A stretch of 64,000 bases of DNA. It comes from Pseudomonas viridiflava. Its GTDB lineage: Bacteria; Pseudomonadota; Gammaproteobacteria; Pseudomonadales; Pseudomonadaceae. A program made the translations under genes and the position numbers. This document shows, piece after piece, positions 18,098 to 26,137 of this stretch. The stretch's first letter is position 1. The number at the start of each line of letters is the position of its first letter. The notes beneath the pieces were generated by a model. It saw nothing but the letters and a program-made list of their open reading frames with translations. It was not told where the DNA came from and ran no database searches. The stretch spans positions 124,001 to 188,000 of the forward strand of contig NZ_UUPU01000064.1 of assembly GCF_900591205.1 (NCBI RefSeq). The letters are read 5' to 3'.

Positions 18098-18603
18098 GAC
18101 TGTAACTGCACGGTCATGGCGCGATATACATTCAGCCCCTGCAGATCGCTGGCCCTGGCCTGAGCGCAATCCAGTTTGGCCAGCCAGCGGTGTGCAGGGG
18201 TCTTGTCCAAAGCAACGGCGTGCAGCGCTAAAGGCGTAAGGCCTAACTCAATCAGCACTTGAGGGCCTTGTTCACTGACCAACAGGAACTCGTTCGCGCC
18301 CACGGCAACTACCCGGTCCGGCCCGGCATAGAGGTTGCGTTTCCAATCAGTGATGTGCGACTGCCAGCGGGAAAAATTGCCACCTCCTTTTTGACGGTAC
18401 TCGTCGCTCTGCAATACGACAGGCGTATCGACTGAATGTAAAGCCAGGTAGACCGGGCAAGTGCCGCTCAAGGCTTTGAAACGCTGTGAGGAGCTAAAAC
18501 CGCTCACCGAGATCAGCGCCGGCAATTTTTCCAGGCTGTAAAACCCATTCCACTCGGCTTCGCTGGCGGGGTCAGCGTAGTTGCATTCGACTGTGTAAAT
18601 CAT
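18094..18603 (-). CDS. Unknown protein, DUF4286/EthD-like repeat pattern
   Basis: A 169-residue cytosolic protein that begins MIYTVECNY and repeats a similar pattern in its second half (about 92 onward, DRVVAVGANEFLLV), suggesting two ferredoxin-like (dimeric alpha-beta barrel) units as in EthD or DUF4286 proteins. The residues SGFSSSQRFKAL at about 34-45 resemble the family helix. It is co-transcribed with the MBL hydrolase (4-bp overlap) and divergent from a LysR gene, so it probably acts in the same small catabolic pathway. Function unknown. Confidence 0.65.
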   Translation of the reverse strand: MIYTVECNYADPASEAEWNGFYSLEKLPALISVSGFSSSQRFKALSGTCPVYLALHSVDTPVVLQSDEYRQKGGGNFSRWQSHITDWKRNLYAGPDRVVAVGANEFLLVSEQGPQVLIELGLTPLALHAVALDKTPAHRWLAKLDCAQARASDLQGLNVYRAMTVQLQS

Positions 18604-18725
18604 AGAGTCACTTCACGGATTGATGTTCTATCATGCTATTGGCGCGGTAATGACCCATAAAACGATTTTTCGGCACCCTTTAGTGACTAAACATCAAGGT
18701 TGCTGTCTTGACTCCAGGAAAGACC

Positions 18726-19613
18726 ATGCGTCGAAAGCTCCCTAGTAACGCAGCACTGATTGCCTTTGAAACAGCAGCCCGCCATGGCAGCTTCGCCCGT
18801 GCCGCAAACGAATTGGCCTTGACCGAGGGCGCAATTAGTCGGCAGATAGGCCGCCTGGAAGCCTTTCTGGGCGTCACCCTATTCGAGCGCGTTGGCAACC
18901 GCGTGCGGCTCTTGCCTAACGGTGAGCGTTACGCGGCGCAAGTGCGCGAACTACTCGACCGCCTCGACAGGGACAGCCAGTATTTGATGGGCCAGCCCAG
19001 AAACGGCGCAAGCCTGGATATCGCCGTCAGCCCAACCTTTGCCCTGCGCTGGCTAATCCCTCGGTTGTCTGGCTTTAGCCAACAACACCCAAATATCTGC
19101 GTACACCTCTCGGAACGCATGGAACCGTTCGTACTTGCCGGTAGCGGCTTTGATGCCGCCATCCATTTTGATCACCCTGCCTGGACAGGCATGCACACGC
19201 ACCGCCTGTTGAACGAAGTGTTAATTCCGGTTTGTCACCCTGCCCTCCTGAATCAGGGCAAGCAGGCAACGGTTCTGGATTCACTGCCGCGATTACACCG
19301 ACGACAGAACCCGGATGCGTGGCAGCGCTATGCCCAGGAAACCGGGATTGTCCTGAGCAACCCTGCGATGGGCGCGCGCTACGATTTGCACGCGATGTTA
19401 ATTGAGGCCGCACTGGTTGGTCTCGGTGTGGCACTCGTACCGCGCCTGTATGTGGAAGCAGAGCTGGCGCAAGGCCGTCTGGTTGCGCCATGGCCGCAGG
19501 AGAAGAATGTCGCCAAGACCTTTTGCCTCGTGTTACCTGAACCCCTTAAGCTGAGCCGCGCGCCCATCCAGGCATTTGCGCATTGGCTGTTGGAGGAGGC
19601 GCAGGTGAAGTAA
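18726..19613 (+). CDS. LysR-family regulator (GcvA-like)
   Basis: LysR regulator of 295 residues: HTH at about 8-65 (ALIAFETAARHGSFARAANEL, then GAISRQIGRLEAFLG) and an effector domain to about 290. The GcvA/AmpR-like subgroup is suggested by the N-terminus. Start ATG 18726 has AGGAAAG upstream; the TTG at 18708 is less likely. It is divergent from the two-gene hydrolase operon over a 122-bp gap, the usual layout for a LysR and its target. The trio is bacterial-type cargo inside the prophage ends. Confidence 0.87.
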   Translation: MRRKLPSNAALIAFETAARHGSFARAANELALTEGAISRQIGRLEAFLGVTLFERVGNRVRLLPNGERYAAQVRELLDRLDRDSQYLMGQPRNGASLDIAVSPTFALRWLIPRLSGFSQQHPNICVHLSERMEPFVLAGSGFDAAIHFDHPAWTGMHTHRLLNEVLIPVCHPALLNQGKQATVLDSLPRLHRRQNPDAWQRYAQETGIVLSNPAMGARYDLHAMLIEAALVGLGVALVPRLYVEAELAQGRLVAPWPQEKNVAKTFCLVLPEPLKLSRAPIQAFAHWLLEEAQVK

Positions 19614-19776
19614 GGGCATGCGGAGGTGCCAGTACCGGGTCGGTTTCGTAGGCCACGTCAGTGCTGATCCCCCCGGGTGACGGTGTCTATACACGACCAA
19701 TTATTCAGTGGGTAGGTGATAAAAGTTTTGTGTCTGCTTTTGGCCGTTTTCTGCCTATCGTACAATTAGCAACGGG

Positions 19777-20841
19777 TCATTTCGTAGGCTTCACAATTTC
19801 ACCGACTCGCCGATATACCTTTTTGGTCATTTCCTCTGTGGAGTGACCTAGTAGGCGGCTCGCGTGCGTTAGCTCGATCTCGCTAGCAGCTTTGGGCCGG
19901 ATGTCCTTGAATTGAAACTGACGAATGCTCGTTGCCAGCACGGGATCACCATCAACTGACGCTTTGATTGCTGCCTTCTCTCGTGCGTCGTCCCATCGAT
20001 TACGCAGCATCTGATGGCTCATTCGAAGTCCAGAAGCGTTTGTTATCAAGGTTGACGTGCGGATTCCATTGACGGCTCTGCGTTCTTGCAGGTCGTCGAT
20101 AAAGCTACTCAAGCCGGATTGGATTCCGCCGTCCTCCAAACGAAGACGGAGACGTTTTTCGGTCTTGCCTTGACCAATCAGCAAGAAGCCATTGTTCAAG
20201 TCGGTGGCTGCGATCTTGAGCACATCGGCGGGACGTTGACCGGTCAGATAGGCTAGATCCATCGCGTCCTTGAGTTCCTGTACCGCCTCCGCGTATACCG
20301 CGTTCCATACGGTTTCACCGGCATAATAGTCCCGTGGCTTTTCCTTGTTTCGCCGAACGCCAAAGCAAGGGTTTGCTTTGTCAGTCAGCCCCCATTCACG
20401 CGCAATGGTAAATGCATGGGAGAGTAGGGCGATCTCACGGTTGGCCCTCACCTTGGCTGTCCGAGCGTCACGGTACTGGGCTACTACTTGAGGCGTGATC
20501 GACTCAATGGGGGCGCTCTCAAATGCTCTTCTGAGTTGCTTGAGTTCTTTGCGGTTGTCGGACTGGGTGCGAATCGACTTGCCCGGGATGATTTCCTTTT
20601 CGTAACGATCAAATACATAGCTCATCAGATGATTGGGCTTCGGTGGTGTCTTGCGTTCCAGCCTGGCCCACTCCACTTTGGCCTGATCGAGGTCTGTACC
20701 GAGTGGGATTTCCTTCCGCTTCCCGTCGGCAGTCCTTCCGTCGTAGTAATACGATGTCCAAGTCTTTCCACTCTTACCCTTGCGAATGCGCCGTATCATC
20801 CGTGGTGGCAGATCTCGATTGGCTGTACTTTTCTGGCGCAT
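19777..20841 (-). CDS. int: Prophage tyrosine integrase
   Basis: Site-specific tyrosine recombinase of 354 residues that integrates and excises the element at tRNA-Cys. Predicted catalytic residues: R203 (TGQRPADVL), a beta-strand Lys near 226, K312-x-x-R315 (KDIRP, with Lys where His is commoner), H333 (LLGHS) and the nucleophile Y343. The N-terminal arm-binding part (about 15-60) and SAM-like core-binding domain (about 65-165) are present. It is the last gene of the leftward early operon, 3 bp after DUF4224. Between it and attL are 2.8 kb of cargo, an unusual distance. Confidence 0.93.
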   Translation of the reverse strand: MRQKSTANRDLPPRMIRRIRKGKSGKTWTSYYYDGRTADGKRKEIPLGTDLDQAKVEWARLERKTPPKPNHLMSYVFDRYEKEIIPGKSIRTQSDNRKELKQLRRAFESAPIESITPQVVAQYRDARTAKVRANREIALLSHAFTIAREWGLTDKANPCFGVRRNKEKPRDYYAGETVWNAVYAEAVQELKDAMDLAYLTGQRPADVLKIAATDLNNGFLLIGQGKTEKRLRLRLEDGGIQSGLSSFIDDLQERRAVNGIRTSTLITNASGLRMSHQMLRNRWDDAREKAAIKASVDGDPVLATSIRQFQFKDIRPKAASEIELTHASRLLGHSTEEMTKKVYRRVGEIVKPTK

Positions 20842-20844
20842 TAA

Positions 20845-21084
20845 TCAGCTCACATTTGCGAGATCGAGCGACCAGGTTTCAGTCACGACGTTGGCAGCGG
20901 AAGGTTTGACACCCGACAGTTTCAGTCGGGCATAAATGCGGCCTACAATCGGACGATGAGCGCCTGTCAGAACAAACTCCCAGTGGTTTGCGGTCAACCA
21001 ATGGACCTGCTTGGACGGAATCTGATAGCCGGTGATGGTGGTCAGCTCCTCGTCGGTGAGGGTTTCGCTTTGTAGTTCCATCAT
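20845..21084 (-). CDS. DUF4224 protein, likely excisionase-like
   Basis: A 79-residue DUF4224 protein (LTDEELTTITGYQIPSKQVHWL at about 8-29, typical of the family). DUF4224 genes usually lie directly upstream of a phage integrase, so a recombination-directionality role is often suspected. The start at 21084 is backed by GGAGG 7-8 nt upstream and by ATGA overlap with the HD gene. The stop is 3 bp before int. Confidence 0.75.
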   Translation of the reverse strand: MMELQSETLTDEELTTITGYQIPSKQVHWLTANHWEFVLTGAHRPIVGRIYARLKLSGVKPSAANVVTETWSLDLANVS

Positions 21085-21623
21085 GCCGCTTTCCTCCGAT
21101 GTTCGATGGCGAGTTGGTCCATTAGGCGCTGGTGATAGGTAAGTCGGGCTTCTGCGGCAGGCCATGGCCGGATGGTTTCAGCCATGGGTTGTATGCCGAC
21201 CAAGCAATCCCAGATAGCCGGATCGGTTGGCATGAGGTCGCGGCGTTCGGTGGCCAGCGCAATCAAGTCGGCTTGGTGAACGCAAGCAGGAAGGTCTGCA
21301 GCGATGTCGAAGCGCTGACACACGCGTTGCCATACCCAGTCTTCGAAGTCTTGGTATGCATGTATCCACTGCTTAAGTGGCTTGGTCATGTCGCCTAGGT
21401 ACGCCTCTGGCGCGTCGTGGAGCAAGGCTGCGAGCTTGTGTTCTTCCGGCACCAGCTCGGCGACGATGCAGCTGTGTTGCGCCACACTGTAGAACTCGCG
21501 GGTGTGCCCGTTGAAGCGGCAGAGGTGTGCCAGTGAGTGGGAAATATCCCGTGGATCAATCATGTCGGCGTCAGGTTCGAACAGGTCAAAACGCTTGCCG
21601 GTGTGGGTGAGGATCCAGTTCAT
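21081..21623 (-). CDS. Phage HD-domain phosphohydrolase
   Basis: An HD-superfamily metal-dependent phosphohydrolase of 180 residues. Metal ligands are visible as H50 (SVAQHSC), H69-D70 (ALLHDAPEA) and a downstream Asp near 78-110. Size and pattern fit YfbR-like 5'-nucleotidases found in many phages, which adjust the nucleotide pool for replication. It overlaps both neighbours by ATGA in the early operon. Confidence 0.8.
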   Translation of the reverse strand: MNWILTHTGKRFDLFEPDADMIDPRDISHSLAHLCRFNGHTREFYSVAQHSCIVAELVPEEHKLAALLHDAPEAYLGDMTKPLKQWIHAYQDFEDWVWQRVCQRFDIAADLPACVHQADLIALATERRDLMPTDPAIWDCLVGIQPMAETIRPWPAAEARLTYHQRLMDQLAIEHRRKAA

Positions 21624-21841
21624 GCGGCCTCCTTCACGAGATCGGCCAGCAGCAGGGCGTCGTCTGTTGCTTTGTGCAGATCGCGCAGCCTGTTGTAGCC
21701 GATGAGCGCTCTCAACTGACGATCGAACTCTCGGTTACGGCGAGTTATATCGTGCAGTTCCTTAATTGCCTTTGTGTATTGCTGTTGCAGAGTTCCAGCG
21801 GCTTGAGGCGTCAGCCGCAGCATCGGGATGGCGCGGCTCAT
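21620..21841 (-). CDS. Small early protein, unknown
   Basis: A 73-residue, mainly helical, charged protein with a likely coiled segment at about 15-50 (QQQYTKAIKELHDITRRNREFDRQL). It overlaps its neighbours by ATGA on both sides, which supports expression. No family is recognised. Confidence 0.65.
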   Translation of the reverse strand: MSRAIPMLRLTPQAAGTLQQQYTKAIKELHDITRRNREFDRQLRALIGYNRLRDLHKATDDALLLADLVKEAA

Positions 21842-22236
21842 GTCACATCCTCCTGGCGGAAGGCATTCAACTCGTCGGCCATGCTCAAAGCGTGGTCGCG
21901 CAACATGAGTGCTTGAGTCGCGTGGCCTTCCGATTTGATGGCGTGGAAGAAGTCGGCGGCTAGTTTGAGTTTCCCCGCGATGGCCAGAAGGATCTGACGG
22001 TCCTGGGGTTCCCTGATCAAAATCAGTTCCAGACGCTCACATCGCCGTGTGGCGTTTTCGAGAGCAGTTGCGGACGACGACTCGCCCTCCTCAATGCCCT
22101 GGATGTAGCCCTTAGCGTGGCCGTCGTCGTAGCCTTCGCTCCAGCCGTCCTTTAAGCCGCCTCGGTACCCGACCCAATACAGGATGGCGAGTGCAATTAC
22201 GAAGCTGATCAAGGCGAGAGTTTCTAATGCCGTCAT
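21838..22236 (-). CDS. Membrane-anchored early protein, unknown
   Basis: A 132-residue protein with one N-terminal transmembrane helix (about 5-24) followed by a Gly/Asp/Tyr-rich linker (GGLKDGWSEGYDDGHAKGY) and a helical cytoplasmic tail. An AGGAGC ribosome site precedes the start. It overlaps the next gene by ATGA. The linker resembles those of other small phage membrane proteins; the role is unknown, possibly superinfection exclusion by position only. Confidence 0.65.
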   Translation of the reverse strand: MTALETLALISFVIALAILYWVGYRGGLKDGWSEGYDDGHAKGYIQGIEEGESSSATALENATRRCERLELILIREPQDRQILLAIAGKLKLAADFFHAIKSEGHATQALMLRDHALSMADELNAFRQEDVT

Positions 22237-22325
22237 CTGGTTTGCTCCTAGTGTTGTGTTCCGCTTGACTGGTGGTGCAGCGGTTGCGGTGGTTCAGCTG
22301 TTATCGAAGTGTGTCGGTTGAAGTG

Positions 22326-22646
22326 TCATCGCTCGTCTGGCTGGGGTTGAGTGTTTGTCAGCTCCTCATCTGCAGCATCCGCCTGTGTATCAATGAAGAT
22401 GGCCAGATGACGGATGTCGATAAAGCGGGGGCGCTTGGCGCTGGTATCCAGAGTGGTAATGGGTAGCGCTACACGGCCATTTGTCAGCGCGCGAGTAAAG
22501 TTGTCCTGGTTGAGGTTGCTGAAGTAGCGTTCACGTACCTGATCGACCGGGACGAGCAGATCCCCTAGGGTCCGGTACAGCAGCTCAACGGTTTGACTTC
22601 TGGGCGCCACCGGCAGGCGCAATTCGCGCTGTATGGAGGCCGTCAT
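22326..22646 (-). CDS. PrtN-like transcriptional activator
   Basis: A 106-residue homologue of the pyocin activator PrtN. The family core is visible at about 18-85: a hydrophobic start, VPVDQVRERYFSNLN, then FTRALTNGRVALPITTL and the closing HLAIFIDTQADA. In P. aeruginosa, PrtN binds P-box repeats to switch on pyocin genes under RecA control. Here it is an early gene under the CI-controlled PL, and a P-box-like array is found at 29227-29270 before the late genes, so it probably activates late transcription. Confidence 0.82.
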   Translation of the reverse strand: MTASIQRELRLPVAPRSQTVELLYRTLGDLLVPVDQVRERYFSNLNQDNFTRALTNGRVALPITTLDTSAKRPRFIDIRHLAIFIDTQADAADEELTNTQPQPDER

Positions 22647-23110
22647 GCCGCGTTCGCCTTATCTACTTGCGCCTTGAGCATGCCAAGCGTCAGCTTTCCG
22701 GGCTTACGTTGCGGCGTTGCTTTGGCTTGGGGTTGGTTACTCGCTCGAATATCGCGGTTGATGGCTGCCAATGCTGTGCGTGCTGTAGTGCCAAAGGCCA
22801 CGAAACGCGGCAGTGGGGAGGTGCTGTCTAGCGGTTCGAGCACGGCACCTAGCTCTACTCCCTCAATTCCGTAGCCAAGGCGCAGCATGGCGCGGGCCCG
22901 GTAATTCGGGCCGAGATTGATGGCGAGATGGTCAAGAGCAGCCGCCAGTTGTAGATGTTCGATTTGCAGTGGTGCGGCGCTGGTGGTGAGGGAAATGCCA
23001 GCAGCTGTGGCGGCCAGTGTGAGGTTGGCCAGAATTTTTTCGGGTGTACGGCGTTCTTCGGGCAGGTTCAGCAGCTCGATCAGTAGGGTGTCAATCAGCT
23101 TGCGGTCCAT
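22643..23110 (-). CDS. Early protein, unknown
   Basis: A 155-residue protein, helical with Ala-rich central part and a basic C-terminus (KATPQRKPGKLTLGMLKAQVDKA). The start at 23110 (MDRKLIDTLL) has GAGGGAA upstream; a longer frame exists but starts inside the previous gene. It overlaps the prtN-like gene by ATGA. No family is recognised. Confidence 0.65.
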   Translation of the reverse strand: MDRKLIDTLLIELLNLPEERRTPEKILANLTLAATAAGISLTTSAAPLQIEHLQLAAALDHLAINLGPNYRARAMLRLGYGIEGVELGAVLEPLDSTSPLPRFVAFGTTARTALAAINRDIRASNQPQAKATPQRKPGKLTLGMLKAQVDKANAA

Positions 23111-23273
23111 GTGTGTTCCCTCGGGGGTGGTTCCAGGCGATCTCAACGTGGGTGCGTACTAGATCGCGTAGGTGCTCCGGTACTTCTGCCAGCGCGGCAA
23201 TGCGTTCCTCTCGGGATCGCATCGCCGTGATCTGGCGGGCGTACTGGCGCGGCCATGCTTCAGGCTGTCTCAT
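23091..23273 (-). CDS. Small basic early protein, unknown
   Basis: A 60-residue protein starting MRQPEAWPRQYARQI, Arg-rich, with the pattern seen in small phage proteins that list PEHLRDLVRTHVEIAW near the end. It overlaps the upstream gene by 14 bp and the downstream gene by 20 bp, a compact arrangement that supports it. Longer N-terminal extension runs into low-complexity Pro/Arg and is rejected. Confidence 0.55.
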   Translation of the reverse strand: MRQPEAWPRQYARQITAMRSREERIAALAEVPEHLRDLVRTHVEIAWNHPRGNTHGPQAD

Positions 23274-23577
23274 TACGCGACTTCTCGCGGGTCGGGCGCG
23301 GCGGGTCGGGCGCGGCGGGTGGGGCTGGGCGCTCAATACCGATCTGCCTGGCCAGCCAGGAAATACCAATGTCGGTCACGCGCGTGGTGCGCTTGTATTG
23401 CATGCCATGCTTCTCGTGAAACCAGCGACTCTCACGGGTGACCAAAAAGTCTTTGGTCAAGGCAGGGTTGGTTGGCAGGTTGTGTTGATCCAGCAGGCCT
23501 TTGTTGCGCATGCGTTTCATCAGTTCGCGATGACCCAAACCTAGGCGTTCCGCTACGCGTTTGAGGGATAGGCTCAT
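23260..23577 (-). CDS. Phage antirepressor KilAC-domain protein
   Basis: A 105-residue protein resembling the C-terminal KilAC domain of phage antirepressors: SLKRVAERLGLGHRELMKRMRNKGLL at 4-29, then RESRWF and TRVTDIGISWLARQIG. It is probably DNA-binding and helps switch from lysogeny to lysis. The usual N-terminal BRO/Rha part is absent, so it is a stand-alone domain. It lies early in the leftward operon. Confidence 0.78.
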   Translation of the reverse strand: MSLSLKRVAERLGLGHRELMKRMRNKGLLDQHNLPTNPALTKDFLVTRESRWFHEKHGMQYKRTTRVTDIGISWLARQIGIERPAPPAAPDPPRPTREKSRNETA

Positions 23578-23586
23578 GACGACACC

Positions 23587-24144
23587 TCAAGCGGCGGCTG
23601 CGAGGCTATTGAGGTAGCCCTGCAGGAATTGGTTGAGGTTTTCAGCCAAGATTGCGTAGGCGCGCTGTTTGTCGGCAGGCAGGGTGAGCACGCATCCGGC
23701 GTCGTCGAGTTCGAGCTTGGCGATGTAGCCGCCACGTGGGTCGCGCTGGATCTGTACAGAGGGATCCAGTTCGTCAGCGATCAGATGGTAAATGCCGCGC
23801 CCACATCGAATTGCCAGACGTAGGGTGGCCTCTACATCTCCGACAGCCTCATGCTCATTTACATCGGGCACGCCGGTAGGGCTGAGGCCGTTGGCGATAC
23901 CTTCAATAAAGCTAGCGACACGCGTGGCGTTGTTTTTGCGGTGCTTATCGAGGGTGACGGAATTGAGCGTCCCGCAGATCTGCACCAATACCGTGATGCC
24001 GGCGGTGCACTGATCGATCTCGACCTTAGCCGTTACGGTTTGGACGCGATCACGCGAGTGAAGGGTGTGATTGAAGGTGCCGCTAAGGGTTACCTGGGCC
24101 TGCAGGCGAATATACGCACCGGCATTGAGAGACAGTCGGCTCAT
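23587..24144 (-). CDS. Early protein, unknown
   Basis: A 185-residue protein, mixed alpha/beta (ITVLVQICGTLNSVTLD, GYIAKLELDDAGCVLTLPADK). No recognised family. It is second in the leftward operon after the PL promoter, starting in ATGA overlap with the preceding small gene. The position suggests an early host-takeover or regulatory role. Confidence 0.65.
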   Translation of the reverse strand: MSRLSLNAGAYIRLQAQVTLSGTFNHTLHSRDRVQTVTAKVEIDQCTAGITVLVQICGTLNSVTLDKHRKNNATRVASFIEGIANGLSPTGVPDVNEHEAVGDVEATLRLAIRCGRGIYHLIADELDPSVQIQRDPRGGYIAKLELDDAGCVLTLPADKQRAYAILAENLNQFLQGYLNSLAAAA

Positions 24145-24311
24145 GCTGCACGCCCTCCATCATCTGGATTGAAGGGCGATGGCATGGGGCTGGTGGCAGC
24201 TTTGCGTTTGGTGGGTGCGAAGGTGCAGCCGTGGATTACGGCTAGGCGGCGCACCTCGAAAATACGGCTGGGTGGGCACGTTGGTAGTACGTGCAAGGTT
24301 GTGGTTTGCAT
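24141..24311 (-). CDS. Small first gene of the leftward operon
   Basis: A 56-residue protein beginning MQTTTLHVLPTCPPSR, with a central segment RRLAVIHGCTFAPTKRKAA. It starts about 30 nt after the predicted PL start point and ends in ATGA overlap with the next gene. These two facts, not the sequence itself, support it. A different frame over the same bases (24160-24348) lacks the coupling. Confidence 0.5.
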   Translation of the reverse strand: MQTTTLHVLPTCPPSRIFEVRRLAVIHGCTFAPTKRKAATSPMPSPFNPDDGGRAA

Positions 24312-24347
24312 GGGAATTGCCTCGCTCTGTGGTGGGAGAGTGAGACA

Positions 24348-24376
24348 ATTAAAGTTCTCTTAACTTTTTAAGTCAA
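24348..24376 (-). promoter_or_regulatory. Leftward early promoter PL
   Basis: On the minus strand: -35 TTGACT (24371-24376), 17-nt spacer, -10 TTTAAT (24348-24353). It is an excellent sigma70 promoter directed at the int/prtN operon, with the CI-type site 24373-24386 overlapping its -35. Confidence 0.75.
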
Positions 24377-24386
24377 GGTTGCTTAA
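24373..24386. promoter_or_regulatory. Candidate CI operator OL
   Basis: TCAAG-GTTG-CTTAA, one mismatch from the pattern TTAAG-N4-CTTAA seen twice in the CI/Cro interval. It overlaps the -35 of PL, where repressor binding would block transcription. Confidence 0.5.
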
Positions 24387-24410
24387 TTTATTTTGTTAAG
24401 AGACCTACAG

Positions 24411-25067
24411 CTAGAGGGCTCCAGCGTGCCATACGGCCCGTCCGATGATGAGTAGATGACCAATGCTTGTATCGGTAGCGCTCTCATCCGGATAAGCGCG
24501 TTTGTCCTCGTTGTCGCTTCGAATTATCCAACCGTTGGTGAGCGTGTGGACTAAGCGCTTGATGCTGATGTCTCCGTCTGGGCGCTGAATTGCATAGATT
24601 CTGCCGTTCAACGGCTCCCGCTGGCCTTCGTCAATCAGCAGCACATCATCATCAGCAATGGTCGGGAACATGCTCATTCCTGTGCTGTAGATGACCTTGA
24701 GGTTCTTTTCCTTCAAGCCCATTCGGGTAAGCCAGTCTCTCCTAAACATTAGGCCGCCGAGGTCTTCTATGTGGTGGTTTGTGTGACCCGGGCCTGCACC
24801 CGCCTTGGCGGTGAATTGGGGAATCAGCACATGGCCCTCCTCAAGGGCACCGGCGTCATATTTGTCCCCTATGCCTTCGGCAAGCCACTGTGCTGAGAAC
24901 CCGGTAGCGCGTGCGAACAGGAAAAGATTTTCAGCCTTGAGGCTCCCGTCTCCCTGGGCTAACTGGCTAATTCTGGCAGCACTCAGGTTGGACTCTATGG
25001 CCAAGACGCTGGCTTTCTTTCCGCACTTGGAAATGGCGTATGCGATTCTTTCTGCTGGAGTATTCAT
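24411..25067 (-). CDS. CI/LexA-type repressor (XRE + S24 protease)
   Basis: A 218-residue lysogeny repressor. The N-terminal HTH (about 5-62) binds operators; the C-terminal S24 domain has the Ser132 (TGMSMFP) and Lys170 (ISIKRL) dyad, 38 residues apart, with an Ala89-Gly90 cleavage site in KAGAGPG. This build means RecA-stimulated self-cleavage, so the prophage should be induced by DNA damage. It is divergent from cro; TTAAG-N4-CTTAA sites lie at its start codon and near cro, and one more at PL. Confidence 0.9.
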   Translation of the reverse strand: MNTPAERIAYAISKCGKKASVLAIESNLSAARISQLAQGDGSLKAENLFLFARATGFSAQWLAEGIGDKYDAGALEEGHVLIPQFTAKAGAGPGHTNHHIEDLGGLMFRRDWLTRMGLKEKNLKVIYSTGMSMFPTIADDDVLLIDEGQREPLNGRIYAIQRPDGDISIKRLVHTLTNGWIIRSDNEDKRAYPDESATDTSIGHLLIIGRAVWHAGAL

Positions 25068-25080
25068 TAAGCTAGCTTAA
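25067..25080. promoter_or_regulatory. Candidate CI/Cro operator (perfect palindrome)
   Basis: TTAAG-CTAG-CTTAA, a perfect 14-bp palindrome touching the first base of the ci start codon. Repressor binding here would control ci itself. It shares its half-sites with 25123-25136 and 24373-24386. Confidence 0.6.
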
Positions 25081-25122
25081 GGCTTACTTTGTTTGGAGTC
25101 CTTCATTTGCTTGCCAAATAAG

Positions 25123-25136
25123 TTAAGTGTACTTAC
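25123..25136. promoter_or_regulatory. Candidate CI/Cro operator at PR
   Basis: TTAAG-TGTA-CTTAC, the same half-sites with one mismatch. It lies between possible -35 (TTGCCA, 25111-25116) and -10 (TACTGT, 25134-25139) hexamers for cro, with a 17-nt spacer. The -10 is weak, so the exact promoter is uncertain, but the site is well placed to block it. Confidence 0.5.
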
Positions 25137-25165
25137 TGTATTGGGCAGGCAAACAGGAGAGCACC

Positions 25166-25354
25166 ATGCTCACGACAGAAGTAATCGCCTTCTTCGGAGG
25201 GAAATCTAAAGTGGCTGCGGCTCTGAAAGTCTCCCCCGCTGCAGTATCGCAATGGGGCTCTGAGCCGCCGCAGTCACGCCAGTATCAGGTTCAAGTGCTT
25301 ACAGATGGAAAGCTCAGGGCGACAGATAAAGCGTCAAGCCAGCAGGCCGCTTAA
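25166..25354 (+). CDS. Cro/YdaS-like regulator
   Basis: A 62-residue helix-turn-helix protein (VIAFFGGKSKVAAALKVSPAAVSQW at about 5-29). The start at 25166 follows AGGAGA. It is divergent from the CI repressor across a 98-bp operator region, as expected of Cro. The 273 bp downstream (25355-25627) hold no gene but contain a GGCACA/TGTGCC hairpin (25485-25505) that could shape the leader of the next gene. Confidence 0.85.
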   Translation: MLTTEVIAFFGGKSKVAAALKVSPAAVSQWGSEPPQSRQYQVQVLTDGKLRATDKASSQQAA

Positions 25355-25627
25355 CGAAGTAAAAGGCAGAGCGGCGCGGAGCAAACCAATACAACGCGCC
25401 GTTCCACCACCCCCCAAGGCACGGATGCCCTGGGTTGCCTGCTAACCCACCACGGTCTGCAGGCTATAACGGAAGGGCACATGCGGAGCGTGTGCCTTGC
25501 CATCGGGGTGCAGCCGGGTTTTCTACCACAGAGCAACCGGCTGCATGCGACCACTTGTGAGTGACCACAGCACAACTGTACCAAACAGGCATGCAGCGGT
25601 CACTGGCAGAGTTTTTGGAGTTTTGCC

Positions 25628-26137
25628 ATGAACCGTAAACAGTTCAATTCCAATGAGCGCGCACGGCGTTCGCTGTTGACTCTACCGCAAGCTTTGCTCC
25701 ACGCCGCACGTGATTATCCGGGCGGCGCCACTGCCATTGCCGCTATCGACGGCGGAAACGCCACCACACTCAATCATAAGCTGAGCCTGACCAATACCAG
25801 CCACACGCCTAACATTGGCGATCTTGAATTGGTGCTAGATGCCACGCGCGATCCGCGCATTGTAGATGCGTTGCTGCATCCCATCGGCTGGGTGGGAATC
25901 GACGTTTCTGAGTTGAGCGACACCGACACGGCGCAGTCGCTAATGGCAGGCATTGGCGAGTTGCTTTCTCGTGAGGGGGAGTTAGCCACGCATGTATCGA
26001 CCTCATTGTCCGATGACAAATTGGACGATGACGAGCTGGCTGAGTTTGAACTGCTGGCCGAGCGCATGGTGCAGGCTGTGTTCAAGTTGCGCGCGGTACT
26101 CCGCAAGATGCATGCGGAGGATCTGACCTATGTCTGA
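25628..26137 (+). CDS. Phage CII-like regulatory protein (CP76 family)
   Basis: A 169-residue protein of the phage regulatory CII group (Phage_CP76 type). The HTH-containing N-terminal half (LLHAARDYPGGATAIAAI, NHKLSLTN) is typical, followed by an acidic helical C-terminal half (about 100-165). It is expected to help decide between lysis and lysogeny by activating repressor transcription, although this is not tested here. It is first in the rightward replication operon. Confidence 0.8.
   Translation: MNRKQFNSNERARRSLLTLPQALLHAARDYPGGATAIAAIDGGNATTLNHKLSLTNTSHTPNIGDLELVLDATRDPRIVDALLHPIGWVGIDVSELSDTDTAQSLMAGIGELLSREGELATHVSTSLSDDKLDDDELAEFELLAERMVQAVFKLRAVLRKMHAEDLTYV

Noticed and set aside
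24160..24348. 62-aa minus-strand frame near PL
   Set aside because: The frame 24141-24311 over the same bases has ATGA coupling to the next gene; this one would start upstream of the predicted transcript start.
25485..25505. Hairpin after cro considered as a terminator or riboswitch
   Set aside because: Stem is only GGCACA/TGTGCC with no T run; no riboswitch core is recognised.
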